Below, in pieces: positions 43,235 to 51,906 of a stretch of 64,000 bases of DNA. The stretch is from Deinococcus sp. YIM 134068 (GTDB taxonomy: Bacteria > Deinococcota > Deinococci > Deinococcales > Deinococcaceae). Positions within the stretch are counted from its first letter, which is position 1. The number at the start of each line of letters is the position of its first letter. Location: the NCBI RefSeq assembly GCF_036543075.1, contig NZ_JAZHPF010000002.1, positions 62,001 to 126,000 on the forward strand. Reading direction: 5' to 3'. The notes below the pieces were generated by a model. It saw only the letters and a list, made by a program, of their open reading frames with translations. It did not search any database and was not told where the DNA came from. The position numbers and the translations under genes are program-made.

Positions 43235-44665
43235 TCACGACCGCCCCCCCTGATCGGCGGGGATGCCCCCCTCCATCACCCAAATCTCCACGTGCGCCCG
43301 TGTCGGTCGGTCGGCGGTCACGTACCCCAGCAGGCTGTCCGCCCGCGTCGGGTAGACCCGGCTGCTCAGGCAGGCCCGCCCGTTCGCGTATACCTCCAGC
43401 ACGCTGGCATCGAGGAGCAGGCGCAGGTCCAACCCCTCCCCCCGGCTCAGCGCGAGGTGGAGGCGTTGCGAATCCCGGACCGTGCGGGCGTCGAGCGAAC
43501 TGCGGGAACGGTCGAGCCTGAGCTGGCGGGCCTCCGGGTCGTACGTCACCACCGTCTCCTCGGCCCCGTCGGGCGAGCGCAGGAGGGTCACGTGCAGGGG
43601 ATGTTCGTTCCCCGGCTCCACCCGCAGGCAGAGGTCGAGGTGCCGCCCCCGGAAGGCGCACGGCCCCCCCTCGCCCAGCGTCACGGTCCCGTCGATGAGG
43701 CAACTCCCCCGGTGGAGGGCGACCTCGGCGGCGGGATACACCCGCAGGTCCCCGCCTTCGATGCTCAATTCGCGCGGCACGCTGAGCGCCCCGGCCCAGC
43801 CACCCGGATCGATCAGGTCCTGGTGTCGCCGCTCGTTCAGCCAGGCCCATTGCAGCACCCGCCCGTTCTCGCCGGTCGCCGTGAGGTGCGCGAAGGCCCC
43901 GCCGTCCCCGTCGAGAATGCCCTCCCGCTCGGGGACGAACCGCTCGTCCTCGAACACGCCGACGAAGTACCGCGCGCCGAGGCCGGGCACCACGGAGACG
44001 GTCAGCACCCAGCGGTCGCCGAGCGGGAAGAGGTTGGGACACTCCCACATCAGGCCCTGTTCGGTGCGGGTGGCGGCGGACAGGACGTGCCGGTAGGTCC
44101 AGCCCTGCCCGTCATCCGAGCGGTACAGCAGCACAGCGCCCCGGTCGTGGTCGAGCGAGGCACCGAGGGCCATGTACCACCGCCCCCCATGCCGGAACAC
44201 GCAGGGATCGCGGAAGTCGCCGGGCCGCACGCCCTCCGGCGGATGGGGAATGACCGGGTTCCTGGGGGACTTCTCCCAGGTTACGAGGTCCCGACTCGTC
44301 GCCATGCACTGCGACTGCACCCCGCCCTGCCAGCCGGTGTAGTAGAGGGTGGGCGTGCCGTTCACGAGGGCAAAGGACCCCGAGAAGCAGCCGTGCTCGT
44401 CGGGGCCGCCGGGTGTGGGGGCGAGGGCCATCGGCTCGTCGCGCCACGTCACGAGGTCCGCGCTGCTCGCGTGCCCCCAGTGGATGCCGCCCCATTGCGG
44501 TCCGTGCGGGTTGTGCTGGTAATACACGTGCCAGCGCCCACCGTGCTGCACGATGCCGTTGGGGTCGTTGAGCCACCCTGCCGGGGCCGTGAGGTGGAAG
44601 AGGGGTCGGTGGGGGTCGTGGGGTGGGACAAGGGACGCGGGGGCGCGGGCAGGGGAGTCATCCAC
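43235..44665 (-). CDS. GH32 beta-fructofuranosidase (invertase/sucrase)
   Basis: 476-aa intracellular GH32 enzyme. Catalytic triad motifs are intact: WLNDPNG (nucleophile D34), FRDP (151-154) and ECP (acid/base E208), followed by the C-terminal beta-sandwich. No signal peptide. The GTG start at 44665 has GGGAG about nine bases upstream. Convergent with the maltose-type operon and one gene away from the alpha-galactoside operon, it could complete use of sucrose or raffinose; its own regulation is not evident. Confidence 0.95.
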   Translation of the reverse strand: MDDSPARAPASLVPPHDPHRPLFHLTAPAGWLNDPNGIVQHGGRWHVYYQHNPHGPQWGGIHWGHASSADLVTWRDEPMALAPTPGGPDEHGCFSGSFALVNGTPTLYYTGWQGGVQSQCMATSRDLVTWEKSPRNPVIPHPPEGVRPGDFRDPCVFRHGGRWYMALGASLDHDRGAVLLYRSDDGQGWTYRHVLSAATRTEQGLMWECPNLFPLGDRWVLTVSVVPGLGARYFVGVFEDERFVPEREGILDGDGGAFAHLTATGENGRVLQWAWLNERRHQDLIDPGGWAGALSVPRELSIEGGDLRVYPAAEVALHRGSCLIDGTVTLGEGGPCAFRGRHLDLCLRVEPGNEHPLHVTLLRSPDGAEETVVTYDPEARQLRLDRSRSSLDARTVRDSQRLHLALSRGEGLDLRLLLDASVLEVYANGRACLSSRVYPTRADSLLGYVTADRPTRAHVEIWVMEGGIPADQGGRS

Positions 44666-44741
44666 GTGTCAAGACTCCCACGAAAGGAGCGATCAGCCGC
44701 ATGGGGAGTGCTCCGATGCTCTAGCCTCGGCGGGACGAGCT

Positions 44742-45536
44742 ATGGACCGCCGAGGACAAGCCGACCGCCTTCAGGAGAGCCTGCGCCGACACGGGCAGGA
44801 GGTGGACCCGGCCCTCGTCCCGGAGGTCATCGCCTGGTGGGAACGTTCGGGGAACGCGGACGCGACGTTCGCCGAATTGGACGCCGCCCTGCGCGCCCAG
44901 GGGGTCGGTGTGGAGGGAGAAACGTTAGCGCGGGCCGTCTGGGACTGGCTCGGCGTATCCGCGCCGCGCTCGGTGGCCCTCGGAGCGGGACGGGCGCGGC
45001 TCACGCACCTCGCCGAACTGCACGACGTGGCCCTCCCATCACGGGCGCGGGAGCTGGGCGGGCAGTTCGGGCGGGAGCGCACCCTCGTCCCCGACCTGCG
45101 GCGGGCGCGGCCCTGGCTGGGCGAGGCGGGGAGCGCGCGGGACGTGCTGACCCTGATCTTCGAGACGGAGTGGAGCGGCTTTCTCGCCCTGCCCGGCGAG
45201 GTCGGGCCGTGGGTGTATGTGCCGAGCGTCGCGGACTTGCAGTCGCTCTCGCGCTCCTACGCCGCGCTTGTGAGGGTGGCCTCGCGGGCGGGAGACGCGG
45301 AGGTCCTCGACGCGGCGATCCGGCTCCAGCTCCGCTCCCCGGAAGGGTCGCTGCTCGCCCGGCTGGAGGCGACCGACTACCGGGACTCCCCCCCAGGACG
45401 GCACCGTTCCCGTCTCCGTCCTGCTTCTGAGCGTGTGGACGCACCGCAGCTCATGGCGCTGGAGGAGGCGTTCTGGGACGCGGCGCGAACTCTGGCCCAC
45501 ACCCGGCGGGACGCGTGGGCCGCGCGGCGGGGGTAG
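44742..45536 (+). CDS. Hypothetical protein, unknown function
   Basis: 264-aa soluble, helix-rich, acidic and Leu/Ala-rich protein with no signal peptide or membrane segment. I recognise no domain. A TAGCCT hexamer upstream could be its -10 box. The frame is open further upstream, but the ATG at 44742 avoids overlap with the divergent GH32 gene. Ends in a terminator, so it is a stand-alone gene. Confidence 0.65.
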   Translation: MDRRGQADRLQESLRRHGQEVDPALVPEVIAWWERSGNADATFAELDAALRAQGVGVEGETLARAVWDWLGVSAPRSVALGAGRARLTHLAELHDVALPSRARELGGQFGRERTLVPDLRRARPWLGEAGSARDVLTLIFETEWSGFLALPGEVGPWVYVPSVADLQSLSRSYAALVRVASRAGDAEVLDAAIRLQLRSPEGSLLARLEATDYRDSPPGRHRSRLRPASERVDAPQLMALEEAFWDAARTLAHTRRDAWAARRG

Positions 45537-45564
45537 GAGGAGGACGGCCCTCTCCTCCTCTTTT
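45537..45564 (+). terminator. Terminator after the hypothetical gene
   Basis: 8-bp stem GAGGAGGA/TCCTCCTC with an 8-base loop, then TTTTCC; begins at the stop codon. Confidence 0.75.
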
Positions 45565-45646
45565 CCTCCCACGTGTCCCCAACGCTCGCATTCGCCCGAT
45601 CTAATTCGCCCGATTTGAACCGGGTCGAAGCTGCCCTCCGCAGGCA

Positions 45647-45692
45647 TTGACATTCGCTCAAGAATCTGACAACCTCTTTTTGAACGTTCAAA
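45647..45692 (+). promoter_or_regulatory. Promoter and operator of the alpha-galactoside operon
   Basis: TTGACA at 45647-45652 with a weak CAACCT (45670-45675) after 17 bases. A perfect 14-bp CG-centred palindrome, TTTGAACGTTCAAA, at 45679-45692 covers the expected start site, 22 bp before the lacI ATG. Confidence 0.7.
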
Positions 45693-45714
45693 TCAATTGC
45701 CCGAAGGGGGTGTG

Positions 45715-46728
45715 ATGAGTCGAGCCACGCTCCGGGATGTCGCCGCGCAGGCGGGCGTCTCGCATCAGACGGTCTCCAACGTCCTCAACGACCACCCGTC
45801 CATTCGTCCGGCGACCCGTGAGCGGGTCATGACGGCCATTCGCGCGCTGGACTACCACCCGAACGCCGCCGCCAAGGCCCTGCGCGAGTCGCGGGTGACG
45901 ACGCTGTGCTGCGCCTTTTACGGGCACGCGGCGGACGACATCACCGATCCGTACCGCAACCTCGTGCAGTCGGCCTTTATCGCGGAGGCGAACGCGCGGG
46001 GGTACGCCATCACGACGGCGATGCTGGGGGAGGAGCACCCGGAGGGCTTCGAGGCCCTGCGAACTGCCTTCCGGGGGCGGAGCTTCGCGGGCGTCGTGGT
46101 GGCGAGCACCACCCTGCCCCCCGAGCGGATGCGGACCCTGGCGGCGTGGGGAGTGCCCACCGTGCTGTTCGACCGCGCGGACCCGGAGGGAGAGCTGCCC
46201 TCCGTGACCGCCGACTACGTGGGGGGGATGGCCCAGCTCGTCACCCACCACGTGGCGCGGGGAAGGCGCGACCTCGCGCTCGTGGTGCCGGGGGACGACT
46301 TCGGCACGAGCGCCGTGCTGCGCCGGGAGGGCTTCCTGGCCGCCGCGCACGCCCACGGGGTCCGCGCCCGCCTCGAGGAGGGGGCCTGGACCGCCGAGGC
46401 GGGGGAACTCGCCTTCCGGCGGCTGTGGGGCGGGGAGGACCGGCCCGACGCCGTGCTGTGCGGCAACGACCGGATGGGGGCCGGGGCGCTCCTCGCCGCC
46501 CGGACGCTGGGGGTCTCCGTGCCCGTGGAGGTGGCCGTGAGCGGCTTCGACGACTTCGAGTTCGCCCGCTACACGGCCCCCAGCCTGACCACCGTTCACC
46601 TGCCCCACGGGGAGATGGCCCGCCTCGCGGTGAACCGGCTCCTCGACCATCTGGAGGGCCGCGCCCCCGCCGACGAATCCGCCGAAGTCCGGCTTCCCGT
46701 CACCCTCGTCCCGCGCGAGTCCGCCTAA
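45715..46728 (+). CDS. LacI family transcriptional regulator (alpha-galactoside operon)
   Basis: 337-aa LacI-family repressor: headpiece TLRDVAAQAGVSHQTVSNVL (5-24), then sensor domain. The ATG at 45715 has AAGGGGG upstream and is preferred to one six codons earlier. It heads an operon with two permeases, binding protein, GH4 and GH36 enzymes, and has a perfect palindrome over its own promoter. Confidence 0.94.
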   Translation: MSRATLRDVAAQAGVSHQTVSNVLNDHPSIRPATRERVMTAIRALDYHPNAAAKALRESRVTTLCCAFYGHAADDITDPYRNLVQSAFIAEANARGYAITTAMLGEEHPEGFEALRTAFRGRSFAGVVVASTTLPPERMRTLAAWGVPTVLFDRADPEGELPSVTADYVGGMAQLVTHHVARGRRDLALVVPGDDFGTSAVLRREGFLAAAHAHGVRARLEEGAWTAEAGELAFRRLWGGEDRPDAVLCGNDRMGAGALLAARTLGVSVPVEVAVSGFDDFEFARYTAPSLTTVHLPHGEMARLAVNRLLDHLEGRAPADESAEVRLPVTLVPRESA

Positions 46729-46740
46729 CGGAGGTTGTGT

Positions 46741-47667
46741 ATGACTGTTCCGGTTCAGAGAGAGACGCGCGTCGTCCCCGCGCAGGCCCCCAGCAAACGC
46801 CGCTCGATGAGCTGGATGGCGGGCTACCTCTTTATCCTGCCCGCGATCATCGGCTTCGTGGTCTTCTACCTGTACCCGGCGCTGCGCGGCATCCAGATCA
46901 GCTTCACTGACTGGAATCTCCTGAGCGCGCCCGAGGCGGTGGGCCTCGCCAACTACCAGGAGGCCATCCGCGATCCCAAGTTCTGGTCGGCGCTCGGCAT
47001 CACGCTGCAATACGTGGTGTGGAACATCCCGCTCCAGACGCTGCTCGCACTGGTACTCGCGGTGGCGATGGACCGGCTCGTGAAGAGCATGTTCATCAAG
47101 GGTCTTTTGATCGTTCCCTATCTGCTCTCCAGCGTGCTGGTGGCGATGATCTTCCTGTGGATGCTCGACCCCCTGCTGGGCATCGTCAACCAGTGGCTCG
47201 ACGCGACTCCCCTCGGCAAACAGCCCTTCTTCAACTCCGCCGAGCAGGCGATTCCCACCATCGCGCTCGTGAACGTCTGGAAACACATGGGCTTCAACGC
47301 GCTGCTCTTCTACGCGGGGCTTCAGGCGATCCCGCGCACCGTGTACGAGGCGGCGGCCATCGACGGGTCGAGCGAGGTGAACACCTTCTGGAAGATCACG
47401 CTCCCCCTGTTGCGCCCGGTGACGGTGTTCGTGCTCGTGACCTCGGTGATCGGCTCGTTCCAGATTTTCGACACGGTGGCCGTCGCCACCCAGGGAGGCC
47501 CGGCGGACGCGACGAAGGTGCTGGTGTACTACATCTATCAGAACGCCTTCGGCTTCTTCCGGATGGGCTACGCGACCGCGATGAGCATGATTCTGTTCGC
47601 CCTCCTGATCCTGTTCACGCTGGTGCAGATGAGACTCCTTAGGGCGAACGAGTCGGACCTGGAGTGA
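46741..47667 (+). CDS. Carbohydrate ABC transporter permease, MalF type
   Basis: 308-aa CUT1 permease with a basic N-terminal tail, six membrane segments and the EAA loop EAAAIDGSSEVNTFWKITLP. GGAGG precedes the ATG at 46741, 12 bp after lacI. Its binding protein comes after the MalG-type gene, an order reversed from the maltose-type operon. Confidence 0.94.
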   Translation: MTVPVQRETRVVPAQAPSKRRSMSWMAGYLFILPAIIGFVVFYLYPALRGIQISFTDWNLLSAPEAVGLANYQEAIRDPKFWSALGITLQYVVWNIPLQTLLALVLAVAMDRLVKSMFIKGLLIVPYLLSSVLVAMIFLWMLDPLLGIVNQWLDATPLGKQPFFNSAEQAIPTIALVNVWKHMGFNALLFYAGLQAIPRTVYEAAAIDGSSEVNTFWKITLPLLRPVTVFVLVTSVIGSFQIFDTVAVATQGGPADATKVLVYYIYQNAFGFFRMGYATAMSMILFALLILFTLVQMRLLRANESDLE

Positions 47668-47671
47668 GGAG

Positions 47672-47727
47672 TCAGCGCTCAGCTTTCAGCCGTCAGCTCT
47701 CAGCCGTCAGCTCTCAGCCGTCAGCCC
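47672..47727. repeat. 7-bp tandem repeat, longest copy (GCTGANN)
   Basis: Seven full units and a partial one, reading on the minus strand GCTGACG and GCTGAGA in alternation, then GCTGAAA, GCTGAGC. It starts four bases after the MalF-type stop codon and ends about 20 bp before the next start. Units alternate between two forms, suggesting 14-bp duplication steps. Confidence 0.85.
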
Positions 47728-47747
47728 CCAGCCTCAAGGAGACGCAC

Positions 47748-48668
47748 GTGACGACCGTACCGAACACGCCGAGCCAGATTCACCGCCCCCGCAAACCCTT
47801 TCCCTTCGGAAGGCTGCTCGCCTGGCTCGGCCTCGCACTCATCCTCCTGATTTCCGTGTTCCCAATTTGGATCGTTCTAAAAACGGCGCTGACGGGCAGC
47901 CGCTCGCTCTTCACGGAGGCCGCCTCGCTGTGGCCGAGCGAGCCGACGCTGGTCAACTTTCAGCGGGTGCTGGGCCTGCTGAGCCTGGAGGAGGTGCAGG
48001 CGGCGGGCGGGTCGGGGAGTTCGGTGAACTTCCTGAACGCGATGAAGAACAGTGTGGTCTTCACCGGCCTCATCGTCGTGGGGCAGACCTTCTTCTCGGC
48101 GATGGCGGCCTACGCCTTCGCGCGGCTGAAGTTTCCGGGGCGGGACGCCATCTTCACCATGTTCCTGATCGCCATGATGATTCCGGGCATCGTGCTGTTC
48201 ATCCCCAACTTCATCACGATCAGAAACCTGAACCTGCTCAACACCATCCCCGGCATGATCGCCCCCTTCATCCTGATGACGCCCTTCGCGGTGTTCTTCC
48301 TGCGGCAGTTCTTCCTGTCGCTGCCGAAGGAGACCGAGGAGGCGGCCTTTCTCGACGGGGCGGGACCCTTCACGATCTTCTGGCGCATCACGCTGCCCAT
48401 GAGCCAGGGACCCATCGCCACGCTCGCCATCCTCACGACCATCGGGATGTGGAACGAGTTCTTCTGGCCCTTCCTGATCGCCAAAGATGAGGCGTCGTTC
48501 ACGCTGCCCGTGGCCCTCCAGGTGTTCAAGTCGCAGACCCCCCAGGGCGTGCCCGACTGGACCGGCCTGATGGCGGGGACCTTCATCGCGGCGATTCCCG
48601 TCTTCCTGCTGCTGATCGTGCTGGGACGCCGCGTGGTGGAGTCGCTCGCCTTCAGCGGCACGAAGTAG
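47748..48668 (+). CDS. Carbohydrate ABC transporter permease, MalG type
   Basis: 306-aa CUT1 permease, six membrane segments, EAA loop EAAFLDGAGPFTIFWRITLP. An in-frame opening at 47664 would translate the 7-bp repeat; the GTG at 47748 with AAGGAG six bases upstream is the proper start. Confidence 0.93.
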   Translation: MTTVPNTPSQIHRPRKPFPFGRLLAWLGLALILLISVFPIWIVLKTALTGSRSLFTEAASLWPSEPTLVNFQRVLGLLSLEEVQAAGGSGSSVNFLNAMKNSVVFTGLIVVGQTFFSAMAAYAFARLKFPGRDAIFTMFLIAMMIPGIVLFIPNFITIRNLNLLNTIPGMIAPFILMTPFAVFFLRQFFLSLPKETEEAAFLDGAGPFTIFWRITLPMSQGPIATLAILTTIGMWNEFFWPFLIAKDEASFTLPVALQVFKSQTPQGVPDWTGLMAGTFIAAIPVFLLLIVLGRRVVESLAFSGTK

Positions 48669-48779
48669 GGAGTGGTGTGACCGGCAGCCGCTCTCCTCCA
48701 GCCAGCCTTCCCGCCCCTTCCCCATCTCCGACCCCCTCACCCGAATCCGCCCTCTCCCGCCCCGTCCCACGGAGGACCT

Positions 48780-50090
48780 ATGCGTAAGCTCCTGACCCTG
48801 ACCGCCGCCCTCACCACCCTGTCCGCCACGGCGAGCGCCGCCACGACCCTCCAGTACTGGCTGTGGGACTCCGGCCAGCAGCCCGCCTACCAGCAGTGCG
48901 CGGCCAACTTCACGAAGAAGAACCCCGACATCACCGTGAAGATCACCCAGAAGGGCTGGGGCGACTACTGGACGGGCCTCACCACCGGCTTCGTCTCCGG
49001 CACGGCCCCCGACGTGTTCACGAACCACCTCGCGTACTTCCCGGAGTTCGCCTCCAACGATCAGCTCCTGGACATCAACTCCTATATCGCCAGGGACAAG
49101 GTGTCCACCACCGCCTACTACCCCGGTCTGGCGCAACTCTGGACCCGGAGCGGCAAGCGGTACGGGCTGCCGAAGGACTTCGATACCGTTGCCATCTTCT
49201 ACAACGCCGACCTCGTGGCGAAGGCGGGGCTGAAGCCCGCCGACCTCGCCAACCTGACGTGGAACCCGAGGGACGGCGGCACCTGGCAGCGGACCATCGC
49301 GCGGCTGACGGTGGACCGGAACGGCAAGAACGGGCTGTCGCCCGACTTCGACCGCAGGCGGGTCAATCAGTACGGCTACATGACGGGGTACGGCGCGGGC
49401 TTCAATGGGCAGACCGAGTGGGCCTTCTACACGGCCACGACGGGCTGGAAGCACAACAACGGGCCGTTCGGCACGAAGTACAACTACGACGATCCCCGCT
49501 TCGCGCAGACGATTCAGTGGCTCGCGGACCTCAATCTCAAGCGGGGGCTGATCCCCAGCTTTCAGGAGGTGCAGGCCAGCGGCGGCGACTCGCTCTTCCG
49601 CGCGGGCAAGGCCGTCATGGTGACGAACGGCTCGTGGATGATCAGCGACTACACCTCGAAGCTGCCCTTCAAGGTCGGGATCGCGCCGCTGCCGAAGGGG
49701 CCGGACGGCACGCGCAAGAGCATGTTCAACGGGCTGGCCGACTCCATCTGGGCGGGCAGCAAGAACAAGGACGCGGCGTGGCAGTGGGTCAAGTACCTCG
49801 CCTCCGCCGAGTGCCAGAACGCGGTGGGCCGCACGGGCGTCGTCCTGCCCGCCATCCCCTCGGCCACCAACCTCGCCGTCGCCGCGCACAAGGCGCGGGG
49901 CATCAACTCCACCGCCTTCGTCAACCAGGCCAAGGCCAAGGGCGGCACGTTCCTCTTCCCGATCACCGACAACGCCGCGCAGGTCAACGACATCATGACG
50001 AGCGCCATGCAGCGGGTCTTCCTCGGCCAGGCGCAGGCGGCGGACGTGCTCAAGGAAGCCAACACGAAGGTCAACGCGCTGTTCAAGTGA
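48780..50090 (+). CDS. ABC transporter sugar-binding protein (alpha-galactoside)
   Basis: 436-aa exported family-1 binding protein. Signal peptide residues 1-20 (RKLL, hydrophobic, ATASA|AT). ACGGAGG precedes the ATG. It follows the permeases and is separated from the downstream GH4 gene by 283 bp with a large hairpin and an 8-bp repeat, which could raise its mRNA level over the enzymes. Confidence 0.93.
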   Translation: MRKLLTLTAALTTLSATASAATTLQYWLWDSGQQPAYQQCAANFTKKNPDITVKITQKGWGDYWTGLTTGFVSGTAPDVFTNHLAYFPEFASNDQLLDINSYIARDKVSTTAYYPGLAQLWTRSGKRYGLPKDFDTVAIFYNADLVAKAGLKPADLANLTWNPRDGGTWQRTIARLTVDRNGKNGLSPDFDRRRVNQYGYMTGYGAGFNGQTEWAFYTATTGWKHNNGPFGTKYNYDDPRFAQTIQWLADLNLKRGLIPSFQEVQASGGDSLFRAGKAVMVTNGSWMISDYTSKLPFKVGIAPLPKGPDGTRKSMFNGLADSIWAGSKNKDAAWQWVKYLASAECQNAVGRTGVVLPAIPSATNLAVAAHKARGINSTAFVNQAKAKGGTFLFPITDNAAQVNDIMTSAMQRVFLGQAQAADVLKEANTKVNALFK

Positions 50091-50118
50091 GGGGTGGGGC
50101 GTCAGGAGTGAGGGGTTA

Positions 50119-50161
50119 GGGCGGTCCCGGCCTCTCTCCCCGATCGGGGCAGGGACCGCCC
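50119..50161 (+). other. Large stem-loop after the binding-protein gene
   Basis: A perfect 10-bp stem GGGCGGTCCC/GGGACCGCCC encloses a second palindrome CCCCGATCGGGG (50138-50149). No T-run follows, so it is more like an mRNA-stabilising or attenuating structure than a terminator. Confidence 0.65.
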
Positions 50162-50309
50162 AGGCCATGTGCGGCTGCGACTGTTCCTGCCCTTCCCCGA
50201 TGCCTAACCTCCCATGCGGTGGGACATGGAGTGGGGCGGTTATGTTCTGGGCGACGAGGCCCGTTCACCCCCTCTCCCAGAAAAAAGAACACCTGTCACC
50301 ACCCACCTC

Positions 50310-50341
50310 TCCTCGACTTCTCGACTCCCCGACTCCTCGAC
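50310..50341. repeat. 8-bp tandem repeat, CTCGACNN type
   Basis: Four 8-bp units with GAC at exact 8-base steps; on the minus strand they read GTCGAG-like, the same octamer as at 18790-18837. Lies just upstream of the GH4 ribosome site. Confidence 0.7.
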
Positions 50342-50373
50342 CTCTCATCCCTCATCCCCCCCGAGGTCCCCCC

Positions 50374-51720
50374 ATGACTCCACCCAGAATCGCCATGATC
50401 GGCGCGGGCAGCACCGTCTTCGCCAAGAATCTGCTCGGGGACATCCTGGGCTTTCCCGAACTCGCGGACGCCGACGTGCGTCTCTTCGACATCAATCAGG
50501 AACGGCTGGACGTGACCGAACAGGTCGCCGGGCGGGTGGCGCGGGCGGTCGGCGCGCGGCCCACCGTCACCGCCACGACGGACCGCGAGCGGGCGCTCGA
50601 CGGCGCGGACTTCGTGATCAACATGATTCAGGTCGGCGGCTACAAGCCCGCCACCGTCACCGACTTCGAGGTGCCCAAGCGGTACGGCCTGCGGCAGACC
50701 ATCGCGGACACGCTCGGCGTCGGCGGCATCATGCGGGCGCTGCGGACCGTGCCCGTGCTGCTCGACATGAGCCGGGACATGGAGCGGCTGTGCCCGGACA
50801 CCCTGCACCTGAACTACGTCAACCCGATGGCGATGAACGTCTGGGGATTGGCGCGGCAGACGCCCATCAAGACGGTGGGCCTGTGCCACTCGGTCCAGCA
50901 CACGGCGGGCGAGCTGGCGGACGACCTCGGCATCCCGGTGGGGGAGATCGACTACCTCTGCGCGGGGATCAACCATATGGCCTTTTACCTCAAGTTCGAG
51001 CACAGGGGCGTTGACCTCTATCCCCGGCTGATGGAGCTGGCCGAGTCGGGGCGGGTGCCCGCGTGGAACCGTGTTCGCTACGAGATGCTGCGTCGGCTGG
51101 GGTACTTCGTCACGGAATCGAGCGAGCACTTCTCGGAGTATGTGCCGTACTTCATCAAGCGGGGGCGGGAGGATTTGGTCGAGCGTTTTAACGTTCCACT
51201 CGACGAGTACCCCCGCCGCTGTGAGGCACAGATCGGCGGCTGGGAACAGTTGCGCGAGAAATTGCAGGACCCCGCCGCGCCGCTGGAGGTTCACCGTTCG
51301 GTGGAGTACGGCTCGCTGATCATTCACTCGATGGTGACGGGGCAGCCGCGCGTGGTGTACGGCAACGTGATGAACAGCCCGCAGGACGGCAGCGTGGGCA
51401 AGCTCATCGCCAACCTGCCCGACGAGTGCAGCGTGGAGGTGCCGTGCCTCGTGGACCGTCAGGGGGTGCAGCCCACCCGGATCGGGCGCATTCCGCCGCA
51501 ACTCGCCGCGCTGATGCAGACCAACATCAATGTGCAGGCGTTGACGGTGGAGGCCCTCGTGACCGGCGACCGCGAGCACATCTACCACGCGGCGATGCTC
51601 GACCCGCACACCGCCGCCGAACTCGACCTCGACCAGATTTGGGCACTGGTGGACGACCTGCTCGCCGAGCACGGGGGCTGGGTGCCCGAGACCTTACGGA
51701 CGCGGCAGGCGGCGGACTGA
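50374..51720 (+). CDS. GH4 alpha-galactosidase
   Basis: 448-aa NAD- and metal-dependent glycosidase. Rossmann start MIGAGSTVFAKNL; the subgroup motif CHSV (171-174) is that of MelA-type alpha-galactosidases; metal His in GINHMAF (H201). GAGG precedes the ATG at 50374. Cytoplasmic. Shares its operon with an unrelated GH36 alpha-galactosidase. Confidence 0.94.
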   Translation: MTPPRIAMIGAGSTVFAKNLLGDILGFPELADADVRLFDINQERLDVTEQVAGRVARAVGARPTVTATTDRERALDGADFVINMIQVGGYKPATVTDFEVPKRYGLRQTIADTLGVGGIMRALRTVPVLLDMSRDMERLCPDTLHLNYVNPMAMNVWGLARQTPIKTVGLCHSVQHTAGELADDLGIPVGEIDYLCAGINHMAFYLKFEHRGVDLYPRLMELAESGRVPAWNRVRYEMLRRLGYFVTESSEHFSEYVPYFIKRGREDLVERFNVPLDEYPRRCEAQIGGWEQLREKLQDPAAPLEVHRSVEYGSLIIHSMVTGQPRVVYGNVMNSPQDGSVGKLIANLPDECSVEVPCLVDRQGVQPTRIGRIPPQLAALMQTNINVQALTVEALVTGDREHIYHAAMLDPHTAAELDLDQIWALVDDLLAEHGGWVPETLRTRQAAD

Positions 51721-51832
51721 GGCGGAGGGCGGAAGACTTGAGGGGCACAGAACAGAAGAGGCTCCTCGGCCCGGTCCGACGCGGTTCCACTTTCCTTTCC
51801 CTCCACAACGACACTCCTCCCGCCGCCGCCTG

Positions 51833-51860
51833 GCTGACCGCTGAGGGCTGACGGCTGACC
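51833..51860. repeat. 7-bp tandem repeat, GCTGANN type
   Basis: Units GCTGACC, GCTGAGG, GCTGACG, GCTGACC in the 186-bp gap between the GH4 and GH36 genes. Confidence 0.8.
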
Positions 51861-51906
51861 GCCCGCCCCTCACCACTTCCCCCGCCCCCACTCAGGAGTC
51901 CCACCC

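Noticed and set aside
47672..47727. Repeat array considered as a CRISPR
   Set aside because: Units are 7 bp and contiguous with no spacers; no cas genes are present.
50119..50161. Hairpin after the alpha-galactoside binding protein as an operon-ending terminator
   Set aside because: There is no T-run after it, and the downstream GH4/GH36 genes have no clear separate promoter.
47877..50168. 763-codon minus-strand frame opposite MalG and the binding protein
   Set aside because: Antisense to genes with signal peptide and EAA motif; composition of a shadow frame.
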